DNA of 32,986 bases from JAIBBG01 sp043748015 (lineage in GTDB: Bacteria; Bacteroidota; Bacteroidia; Flavobacteriales_D; Sanyastnellaceae), in assembly GCA_043748015.1 (NCBI GenBank), contig JAYTOA010000105.1, positions 1-32,986 of the forward strand, in the 5' to 3' direction. Each line of letters begins with the position of its first letter. The stretch's first letter is position 1. Both the position numbers and the translations under genes were made by a program. The notes beneath the pieces were generated by a model that saw nothing but the letters and a program-made list of their open reading frames with translations, was not told where the DNA came from and did not search any database. Below are positions 15,530 to 22,787 of this stretch, in pieces.

Positions 15530-17974
15530 ATGAATCAAGACAATAATTTATACATGTACCTCGGTGATGACGAACCACAGGATCACGAATACATCCCATT
15601 AATATCTGCAGAGGACGAGGAACAAATGGACAAGGAGCACACACCCGAAGTGTTGCCCATCTTGCCATTGAGAAATACCGTGCTGTTTCCCGGTGTTGTG
15701 ATTCCAATTACTGTTGGAAGAGATAAGAGCATTCGTCTCATTCAGGAAGCGAACAAAGGCAATAAGACAATCGGAGTTGTTGCACAAAAGAACGCAGACA
15801 TCGAGGAACCAATCTTCACAGATCTTCATCGCATCGGCACGCAGGCCACCATTATGCGAATGCTAAAAATGCCTGATGGAAGTACCACCGTTATTTTACA
15901 AGGAAAGAAAAGAATCGAGATCAAAGGTCTCGTGTCAAGCGATCCATATTTCACGGCTCAGGTAGTTGATTTTCCCGAAACAAACCGCGACGATAAGAGC
16001 AAACAACAACAAGCACTTTTTGAATCACTGAAGGAAATTGCATTGAAGATTATTCACCTCACACCGGAAATTCCAAGTGAAGCTTCAATGGCCATCAAGA
16101 ATATCAATGGCTTGAGTTTTCTCACCAATTTCATTTCATCGAATATGAAAGTGGCGACCAATGAAAAGCAATTGCTACTGGAAATGGCTGACCTTGCAGG
16201 GCGCGCCAACAAAGCACTAGAGCACCTCAATCGCGAGTTGCAGATGCTGGAAATGAAGAATGAAATTCAGAAGAAAGTTCACACAGATATTTCAAAACAA
16301 CAGCGCGAATATTTTCTTCATCAACAAATGAAACAGATCCAGGACGAGCTTGGATCGAATCCGATGAAGGATGAAATTGAAGAAAAGAAGAAACGTGCAA
16401 TAGAAAAAGACTGGCCTGAAAATGTTGCCAAAGCATTCGCAAAGGAAATTCTAAAGCTCGAGCGCATGAATCCGCAAGCAGGGGAGTACAGCGTGCAAGC
16501 GAATTATGTAGACACTTTACTCGACCTTCCTTGGAATGAAAAAAGCGATGATAATTTCGATCTGAAACACGCCAAAGAAGTTTTGGATCGTGATCACTTC
16601 GGACTTGAAAAAGTGAAAGAGCGCATCATTGAACACCTCGCTGTTTTGAAAATAAAAGGTGATATGAAAGCGCCTATCATTTGTCTTTACGGTCCTCCGG
16701 GTGTAGGTAAAACTTCGCTCGGTAAATCCATTGCTGAAGCACTTGGAAGAAAATATGTGCGTATGGCTTTGGGTGGATTGCATGACGAAGCGGAAATTCG
16801 CGGTCACCGCAAAACATACATCGGCGCTATGCCGGGTCGCGTTCTTCAATCATTGAAGAAAGCAGGAACTTCCAATCCACTTTTCGTGTTGGATGAAATT
16901 GATAAAGTTGGCCAGGGCGTTCACGGCGATCCTTCAAGTGCTTTGCTTGAAGTACTTGATCCGGAACAAAATCACGCATTCTACGACAACTATGTAGAAC
17001 TTGATTATGACCTTTCCAAAGTGATGTTCATCGCAACAAGCAATTCGCTTTCGACCATTCAACCTGCATTGCGCGATCGTCTCGAGATTATCGAAGTGAC
17101 CGGTTACACCGTCGAAGAGAAATTGGAAATCGCAAAGCGACATCTCGTTCCAAAGCAATTGCGCGAGAACGGATTGAATGAAAAGCAAATTCGTTTCAGC
17201 GATGAGGTCATCGTAAAGTTTGTGGAAGAATACACCAATGAAAGTGGTGTGCGTTCGCTCGAAAAGAGAATTGGAAAGTTGGTGCGTAACCGCGCGAAGC
17301 AAATTGCATTGGAGGAAAAATTCACCGTCGCTGTCAATGAAATCGAAGTATTGAAAGTCCTTGGACCTTCATATGAGAAAGACAAATACATCGACAACGA
17401 TACAGCAGGTGTTGTAACGGGGCTTGCCTGGACACCAACCGGTGGGGATATACTTTTCATAGAAACATCACTCACAAAAGGAAAGGGTAAACTCACGCTC
17501 ACAGGAAATCTCGGCGATGTGATGAAGGAAAGTGCAGTGATTGCACTTGAGTATCTCAAAGCTCATTCTGAGATGCTCGATGTCGATCAGGAAATTTTTG
17601 ACAAGTGGAATGTACACATTCACGTTCCACAAGGTGCCGTTCCAAAGGATGGCCCTTCAGCAGGAATTACACTGCTCACGGCACTTGCATCAGCTTTCAC
17701 GCAACGCAAAGTGAAGAAGTTTCTCGCCATGACAGGAGAGATTACGCTAAGAGGAAAAGTGTTACCTGTCGGTGGGATCAAGGAGAAAATTCTTGCAGCA
17801 AAGCGTGCAGGTATCAAAGAAATTATTTTATCTGAGAGAAACAGAAAAGACATCGAAGAAATCAGCGAACGTTATCTCAAAGGATTGAAGTTTCATTATG
17901 TAACGGAGATGTATGAAGTGGTGGAAAAAGCCCTTCTCAAGGAAAAAGTAGTTAACGCACTCCGTGTCGCTTAA
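15530..17974 (+). CDS. lon: ATP-dependent Lon protease (endopeptidase La)
   Basis: From the ATG at 15530 the protein has 814 residues, normal for LonA; a TTG nine bases upstream is possible. The N-terminal substrate-recognition domain begins LPILPLRNTVLFPGVVIPIT. The AAA+ module has Walker A GPPGVGKTS at about 388-396 and Walker B LFVLDEID. The C-terminal peptidase domain has the Ser-Lys dyad: Ser in PKDGPSAG (about S710) and Lys in GGIKEK 43 residues later. Lon degrades misfolded and regulatory proteins in the cytoplasm. No heat-shock inverted repeat was seen upstream. The stop codon overlaps a heptamer repeat. Nothing about it is unusual, and it marks the end of the sugar locus. Confidence 0.97.
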   Translation: MNQDNNLYMYLGDDEPQDHEYIPLISAEDEEQMDKEHTPEVLPILPLRNTVLFPGVVIPITVGRDKSIRLIQEANKGNKTIGVVAQKNADIEEPIFTDLHRIGTQATIMRMLKMPDGSTTVILQGKKRIEIKGLVSSDPYFTAQVVDFPETNRDDKSKQQQALFESLKEIALKIIHLTPEIPSEASMAIKNINGLSFLTNFISSNMKVATNEKQLLLEMADLAGRANKALEHLNRELQMLEMKNEIQKKVHTDISKQQREYFLHQQMKQIQDELGSNPMKDEIEEKKKRAIEKDWPENVAKAFAKEILKLERMNPQAGEYSVQANYVDTLLDLPWNEKSDDNFDLKHAKEVLDRDHFGLEKVKERIIEHLAVLKIKGDMKAPIICLYGPPGVGKTSLGKSIAEALGRKYVRMALGGLHDEAEIRGHRKTYIGAMPGRVLQSLKKAGTSNPLFVLDEIDKVGQGVHGDPSSALLEVLDPEQNHAFYDNYVELDYDLSKVMFIATSNSLSTIQPALRDRLEIIEVTGYTVEEKLEIAKRHLVPKQLRENGLNEKQIRFSDEVIVKFVEEYTNESGVRSLEKRIGKLVRNRAKQIALEEKFTVAVNEIEVLKVLGPSYEKDKYIDNDTAGVVTGLAWTPTGGDILFIETSLTKGKGKLTLTGNLGDVMKESAVIALEYLKAHSEMLDVDQEIFDKWNVHIHVPQGAVPKDGPSAGITLLTALASAFTQRKVKKFLAMTGEITLRGKVLPVGGIKEKILAAKRAGIKEIILSERNRKDIEEISERYLKGLKFHYVTEMYEVVEKALLKEKVVNALRVA

Positions 17975-17987
17975 CCCTAAACCCTAA
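17972..17987 (+). repeat. two tandem copies of a 7-bp unit (AACCCTA)
   Basis: AACCCTA occurs at 17973-17979 and again at 17980-17986, starting inside the Lon stop codon and followed by a pyrimidine-rich stretch before PorQ. A comparable triple heptamer sits before the aldolase gene. Function is unknown and chance is possible. Confidence 0.5.
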
Positions 17988-18020
17988 TTCTTCACTCCTA
18001 TTCCCCGATTCTTCCTTTCT

Positions 18021-19115
18021 TTGCGAAATAATTTCACCGCCTTTGCGTTCGAGGCGCTGACAGATTTTAACTCCGCCAATTTGCAACTGAGAATTTACCT
18101 TTCATCGCTGCTCGCATTTGCCTTCATCACTGGTCACTCGCAGATTGGTGGCCTCACTGCATTTAACTCATTCAACATTCCTGGAAGTGCGCGTGTCGCT
18201 GCTATGGGAGGAAGTTATTTCGCCGTCAAAGACGGTGATATTCATCTGGCGCAATTCAATCCGTCATTGCTGGATTCCAACATGAGTAACAAGTTGGGGA
18301 TGAGTTTCGTCGATTATTTCGCGGGCATCAATATGGGATTTGCGACATACGCAAGAACATTGAAACCAAAGCTAACCACTGGCGCTACCATGCAATTCAG
18401 TAATTATGGTAAGCAAACGGAGTTGGATGCGTTGGGATATGACATAGGCAATTTTTACGCTGCGGACTATGCTTTGATACTTGGCGCCGGTTATCAATAC
18501 GACAGTTTGTGGAGTCTTGGTTTGAACTTGAAAACGATATACTCAACATTTGCGAACTATTCTTCAGTCGCCATGGCGTTGGATGGTGCAGTGACATATG
18601 CAAATCCTGAAAGTAATTTCACAGCTTCGATGATTGTGAGCAATCTGGGAACGCAGCTTTCAACCTATACATCTGATACGCGCGAACGACTTCCATTTCA
18701 GATGCAGGTTGGTATAACGAAACAGCCGGCCCACGCGCCTTTTAGATTGTCGATGGTTTATTCAAATATGCAACACTGGAACTTGAGTTATACCAATCCA
18801 AATACTCCTGTTGTAACAGATCCTATTACAGGCGAAGTAATTTCCGATCGCAAGTGGGAATTTGGTGATCAGCTCATGCGTCACATGACTTTCGGTTCGG
18901 AGTTTCTATTGGGTCCGAATTTCAACATACGCGTTGGATACAACTATCGTCGTCGCCAGGAGTTGAAAGTGGCCGATAAACCCGGTACTTCCGGTTTGTC
19001 CTATGGTTTTGGATTTAAGGTTTCGCGATTTCACCTTAGCTATGGAAGAGCGATTTATCATCTCGCAGGTCCAAGCAATCATTTCTCTATCACTACGAAT
19101 CTTAGTCAGTGGTAA
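18021..19115 (+). CDS. porQ: type IX secretion system protein PorQ
   Basis: An outer-membrane beta-barrel protein of the PorQ family. The mature part begins Q-I-G-G-L-T-A-F, then FNIPGSARVAAMGGSYFAVK, AQFNPSLLD and NYGKQTELDALGYDIGNF. It has alternating hydrophobic strands throughout and ends in an aromatic residue (LSQW), as barrels do. No ATG opens it. The longest frame starts at a TTG at 18021, but a TTG at 18081 gives a far better signal peptide (M-Q-L-R-I-Y-L-S-S-L-L-A-F-A) cleaved before Q-I-G-G. I therefore favour a 344-residue product from 18081. In Porphyromonas PorQ belongs to the attachment complex with PorU, PorV and PorZ that processes T9SS cargo at the cell surface. The four T9SS cargo genes in this window are likely clients. 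Confidence 0.85.
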   Translation: MRNNFTAFAFEALTDFNSANLQLRIYLSSLLAFAFITGHSQIGGLTAFNSFNIPGSARVAAMGGSYFAVKDGDIHLAQFNPSLLDSNMSNKLGMSFVDYFAGINMGFATYARTLKPKLTTGATMQFSNYGKQTELDALGYDIGNFYAADYALILGAGYQYDSLWSLGLNLKTIYSTFANYSSVAMALDGAVTYANPESNFTASMIVSNLGTQLSTYTSDTRERLPFQMQVGITKQPAHAPFRLSMVYSNMQHWNLSYTNPNTPVVTDPITGEVISDRKWEFGDQLMRHMTFGSEFLLGPNFNIRVGYNYRRRQELKVADKPGTSGLSYGFGFKVSRFHLSYGRAIYHLAGPSNHFSITTNLSQW

Positions 19116-19176
19116 TTTCTAATGGATTTGATTGTAGAGTACTCAAATTGCTCATTCCGTTTTTAGCTTCGCACCC

Positions 19177-19743
19177 ATGATTTTACCGATAGTAGCATAC
19201 GGCGATCCGGTGCTGAAGAAAAAGGCCGTTGAGATTGATGAAGATTTTCCCAATCTTCAGAAGTTGATTGAGAATATGTTCGAAACCATGTACAACGCGA
19301 GTGGAGTGGGTCTTGCAGCACCTCAGATAGGCAAGAGTATTCGTCTATTTATCGTTGATGCAACACCCGTGGCTGAAGGCGAGGATGGTGATCCGAGTTG
19401 TGAAGATTTCAAACGCGTTTTCATCAATCCAATCATTCTCGAAGAAGAAGGTGAGGAGTGGTCGTATGAGGAGGGATGTCTTTCAATTCCAAACATCCGC
19501 GAAGAAGTACAACGCAAACCAACGCTCAAAATCGAATACTTTGATGAGAATTGGGATCTTTACGAAGAGGAATTGGATGGCTTCGCAGCGCGCGTTGTTC
19601 AACACGAATACGACCATATTGAAGGAGTTCTGTTCCTCGATCATATAAGTCCTTTTAAAAAAACGCTCTTACGTGGAAAATTGAACGACATCTCAAAGGG
19701 AAATGTTGATGTGAAATACAGAATGAAGTTTCCAAAAAAGTAA
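19177..19743 (+). CDS. def: peptide deformylase
   Basis: A 188-residue metalloenzyme that removes the formyl group from new proteins. All three family motifs are intact: GVGLAAPQIG at 43-52, EGCLSIP at 99-105 with metal ligand C101, and QHEYDHIEG at 142-150 with ligands H143 and H147 and catalytic E144. A short acidic insert (AEGEDGDPSCED) sits between the first two motifs, common in Bacteroidota versions. It begins 61 bp after PorQ and ends 12 bp before the lipoprotein start, so def and the lipoprotein are probably one transcript. Confidence 0.97.
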   Translation: MILPIVAYGDPVLKKKAVEIDEDFPNLQKLIENMFETMYNASGVGLAAPQIGKSIRLFIVDATPVAEGEDGDPSCEDFKRVFINPIILEEEGEEWSYEEGCLSIPNIREEVQRKPTLKIEYFDENWDLYEEELDGFAARVVQHEYDHIEGVLFLDHISPFKKTLLRGKLNDISKGNVDVKYRMKFPKK

Positions 19744-19755
19744 TTGAATCACAAA

Positions 19756-20352
19756 ATGAATTTCAAACTCTGTAATAGAATTTTCAGCGCACTACTTATT
19801 TTGACTGTGTTCGTTGCTGCGTCTTGCGGTGAAAAACCAACATCCGGTACCGTAGAAATGCCGGATGTTAAACCACAATATGACGCTGATCCAAACAATA
19901 CGGATCCTCTGTTGATCGAGATTCGCGATATGGAAATGAAAGCCGGATTAGATTCTGTGATGGACAGAAATGTTGGCCTGCGTTTGCTGAAGGCATATCA
20001 GGATTATTACAACCAACATCCGAATGACTCGCTCGGAATGTCCTGTCTTTTCGAGGCATCCCGTGTAGCCGATGCTATGGGAAAATATCAGAAAGCTGTT
20101 GACCTACTGGTGAATTATCACGACGGAATTGAGAACATCAACAAGAAGGCAGAGTCAGCTTATATGGTCGCGTTTATTTATGATGCGCATATGCATGATT
20201 CAAAAAAGGCCATTGAATTTTATAACCGTGTTATTGAATTGTATCCCGACTCACCTTGGGCAGAACAGGCCAAAGGCGCATTGCATCTCGTCGGTAAAAG
20301 CGATGAAGAATTATTGAAATTCTTCCAAGAGAAGAATAAGGCTGCGTCCTGA
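19756..20352 (+). CDS. TPR-like lipoprotein
   Basis: From the ATG at 19756 the protein has 198 residues. It opens with a lipoprotein signal: basic start, hydrophobic run, then V-A-A-S-C with the lipidated Cys at residue 24. The mature part holds two or more helical TPR-like units: LLKAYQDYYNQHPNDSLG, then GKYQKAVDLLVNY, and AIEFYNRVIELYPDSPWAEQ followed by AKGALHL. TPR-type lipoproteins at the periplasmic face act as scaffolds, BamD and YbgF being examples, but this one is shorter than BamD and its partner is unknown. It follows def by 12 bp; the TTG at 19744 is a less likely start. Confidence 0.8.
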   Translation: MNFKLCNRIFSALLILTVFVAASCGEKPTSGTVEMPDVKPQYDADPNNTDPLLIEIRDMEMKAGLDSVMDRNVGLRLLKAYQDYYNQHPNDSLGMSCLFEASRVADAMGKYQKAVDLLVNYHDGIENINKKAESAYMVAFIYDAHMHDSKKAIEFYNRVIELYPDSPWAEQAKGALHLVGKSDEELLKFFQEKNKAAS

Positions 20353-20385
20353 TTTTTTACTTTCAAATGAGCAATCCTTTGTGAT

Positions 20386-21453
20386 ATGGGCAATGTCAAA
20401 GCATATAAATATCTTGCTTCGTTCACGTTGCCGCTTGTTGTTGCATTCAGCTTTTCTATTCATGGTTGGCTCACATTTTCAACTCTGATTTATGCCTTCG
20501 TTTTGATCCCTGGCGTTGAGATGTTGGTGGGAACCAATCCCTCCAATATCACAGCACTTCAACGCGAAGCCATGCGCAAAGACCCATTGTTCGATTTTTT
20601 TATTTATCTCACTGTTCCGGTGCAGGTGGCCTGTTTGATATGGTTTTTGTTCGAAATGAAAAGCGTTGATAATAGTTCGGTAGACATTGCGGGAAAAGTT
20701 TCCGCAATGGGGATTATGTGCGGCGTGTTTGGAATCAATGTCGCGCACGAACTTGGTCATCGTACCAAATCATGGGAAAGATTGTTGGCGAAGGTGATGC
20801 TCTGCACATCGCTTTATATGCATTTTTTCATTGAACACAATCGCGGTCATCACCGAAACGTAGGCACAATGGAAGATCCGGCAACGGCACGCAAAAATGA
20901 AATCATTTATTTCTATTGGCTGCGAACGATCTTTTTCAGTGTGTTATCTGCCTGGCGTATTGTCAAAAAGGAAAGGGAAAGAAAAAAACTTTCGGTCATT
21001 TCTTTTGGCAATGAATTCATTCAGTACCTGCTTATAGAAACGATTTTGTGTATCGTTATTTGGTGGTTCTTTGGCGCAACAATTTTGTCCTACTTTTTAT
21101 TTGCAGCTGTAATCGGTATGCTATTGCTCGAGACGGTGAACTACATAGAGCACTATGGTCTTTTCCGGAACAAAGTGAGTGAATTCCGATACGAAGACGT
21201 TGAGCCAAAACATTCATGGAATTCTGATTTCATTATTGGCCGATTGGTGTTGTTTGAATTGACGCGCCATAGTGATCATCATTGGGAACCATCCAAGCAT
21301 TATCAATACCTCGATTCAATGAAAGGCGCGTCGCAACTGCCGGCCGGTTATCCATCAATGATGTTGCTCGCACTTTTTCCACCACTCTGGTTCGCCATCA
21401 TGAATCCACGCATCGGCAGCGACAAACAAAACCTCACCGGCAATAATCCTTAA
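20386..21453 (+). CDS. alkB: alkane 1-monooxygenase (AlkB-type membrane di-iron hydroxylase)
   Basis: A 355-residue membrane enzyme with the full AlkB histidine set: HELGHR at 121-126, EHNRGHH at 150-156, NYIEHYG at 252-258 and RHSDHHWEPSKHYQ at 294-307. Six or so hydrophobic segments surround these, as in AlkB. The family hydroxylates the terminal carbon of medium or long alkanes, or similar chains, using O2 and electrons from rubredoxin. No rubredoxin or rubredoxin reductase gene is in the window, and no rubredoxin domain is fused. The His boxes separate it from fatty-acid desaturases. It starts 33 bp after the lipoprotein. The frame after its stop runs through an unusual repeat spacer (21454-21681). 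Confidence 0.9.
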   Translation: MGNVKAYKYLASFTLPLVVAFSFSIHGWLTFSTLIYAFVLIPGVEMLVGTNPSNITALQREAMRKDPLFDFFIYLTVPVQVACLIWFLFEMKSVDNSSVDIAGKVSAMGIMCGVFGINVAHELGHRTKSWERLLAKVMLCTSLYMHFFIEHNRGHHRNVGTMEDPATARKNEIIYFYWLRTIFFSVLSAWRIVKKERERKKLSVISFGNEFIQYLLIETILCIVIWWFFGATILSYFLFAAVIGMLLLETVNYIEHYGLFRNKVSEFRYEDVEPKHSWNSDFIIGRLVLFELTRHSDHHWEPSKHYQYLDSMKGASQLPAGYPSMMLLALFPPLWFAIMNPRIGSDKQNLTGNNP

Positions 21454-21483
21454 CGTCCTACAACCTCCTTTCAACCAAAGTCA

Positions 21484-21615
21484 ACAACAAACAAACCTCC
21501 GCAGACGAGATTCCTTCGCGTACCGACAGCCCGCATTCTTGCTCGGAGAACAACCAACAAAACTCCACGAACAAGATTCCTGCAGGTACCACCAACCCCC
21601 ATTCAATCACAGACC
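21484..21615 (+). repeat. degenerate 66-bp direct repeat in the AlkB-acyltransferase spacer
   Basis: Two copies, 21484-21549 and 21550-21615, align without gaps at a period of exactly 66 bp. I count 41 of 54 positions identical over 21485-21538 against 21551-21604. The stretch is rich in C and A and free of stops in all three forward frames and in at least one reverse frame, so openness alone does not prove coding. The frame continuing from AlkB's stop gives two 22-residue units starting T-T-N-K and sharing T-R-F-L. No ATG or GTG starts that frame. I see no recognised element. Confidence 0.7.
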
Positions 21616-21723
21616 ACAACAAAAAAAACCACAACCAAAACTCAAAGGCCTCCAAGCGCCGCTCACTGTCGCCCGTTTCCCTGATTCCTAACCCCCGTTC
21701 CCTATTACCTTCGTCCCTTGAAT

Positions 21724-22731
21724 ATGTCCACAAACAAAGACTCCGGCGAAGTAGCCATTATCAACACCTTACGCGCCATTGCAGCACTCATGGTGAGCTA
21801 TTATCATTTTGCTTGGCACTCTGATGAATTCGGAGGTTGGTTTTTCGCTGATGATCATCCATTGAAATATTACGGTTATCAAGGCCAGGTTGGTGTGTAT
21901 GTCTTCTTTGTTATTTCCGGTTTTATCATCCCGTATGCCATGTATCGTGGCCGATTTACACTACAAAATTATTGGCGATTTGTTGCAAAGCGGCTTTTGC
22001 GATTGCATCCTCCTTTGATTGCTTCCATGTTGTTATTTGCAGCTTTGGCAGTCGGCTATGCCATCAAGGAACATCACACTGTGGTGGCTGACTGGAATCG
22101 AATCATCCATAATTTTTTTCTTACGGCAAAGTTTGTTGATGTGCCGTGGTACGAAGATGTTTACTGGACATTGGCCATCGAGTTTCAATATTATCTGCTG
22201 ATCGCATTGGTATATCCCATTCTTATGCATACCAAAGAGTGGATTGGAAATGTGCTTATTGTCATTTTCGTTTTGACATCTCATTTCTTCGATCACGATA
22301 ATAAACATTACATTTTTTTCCATGCTCCGGTCTTCGCCGCCGGTGTAGCTGTCTTTCTCCATCGTATCAAACGCATCAACGATTTTCAATTCATCGTTCT
22401 TCTTTTCTGGTGCATGATGGAAACGCGTTATGAAGTGGGACCGGAAGTAGCTGTCGCTGTTGCTTTCACCTCAGCCGCAATTGTCGTCCTCAAATGGAGA
22501 AATAAACTCATGGACTTCTTAGGGAATATTTCCTATTCGCTGTATCTCATCCATGGATTTGTTGGTTGTCAGTTCCTGTGGTTCACTGCCAGATACACTC
22601 ACACAAATCTGGAAAAGGTTGGATTGCTTCTCGCGGCATTCGCTCTCTCCATTTTTTGTTCATGGCTATTTTATCTTGCCATCGAAATACCGTCTGTGAG
22701 ATGGTCAAAAAAGATACGATATAAATCATAG
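21724..22731 (+). CDS. acyltransferase-3 family membrane protein (OafA/YrhL-like)
   Basis: From the ATG at 21724 the protein has 335 residues and about ten hydrophobic helices. LRAIAALMVSYYHF near the N-terminus has the conserved Arg and the His of the family's R/H active-site motif. GQVGVYVFFVISGFIIPY and KRLLRLHPP are the next two signatures of acyltransferase-3. The ending (FLGNISYSLYLIHG, later LFYLAIEIP) is typical. These proteins O-acylate sugars of LPS, capsule, exopolysaccharide or antibiotics. It is shorter than OafA and lacks the C-terminal SGNH domain. It precedes three secreted propeller proteins by 56 bp, but a functional link is not shown. A TTG six bases upstream is an alternative start. 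Confidence 0.88.
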   Translation: MSTNKDSGEVAIINTLRAIAALMVSYYHFAWHSDEFGGWFFADDHPLKYYGYQGQVGVYVFFVISGFIIPYAMYRGRFTLQNYWRFVAKRLLRLHPPLIASMLLFAALAVGYAIKEHHTVVADWNRIIHNFFLTAKFVDVPWYEDVYWTLAIEFQYYLLIALVYPILMHTKEWIGNVLIVIFVLTSHFFDHDNKHYIFFHAPVFAAGVAVFLHRIKRINDFQFIVLLFWCMMETRYEVGPEVAVAVAFTSAAIVVLKWRNKLMDFLGNISYSLYLIHGFVGCQFLWFTARYTHTNLEKVGLLLAAFALSIFCSWLFYLAIEIPSVRWSKKIRYKS

Positions 22732-22787
22732 GAATTAGGACAACCTATTGATCCTTTTTAGCGTTTAATAAGCGTAGCATTTAGCTT

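Noticed and set aside
17973..17987. Telomere-like CCCTAAACCCTAA string
   Set aside because: Only two units, in a bacterial intergenic spacer overlapping the Lon stop; no reason to see a telomere.
21458..21733. 91-codon minus-strand frame covering the AlkB-acyltransferase spacer
   Set aside because: The spacer is stop-poor in most frames because of its composition. Differences between the two repeat copies fall mostly on second codon positions of this frame, the opposite of a conserved protein, and it overlaps the acyltransferase start.
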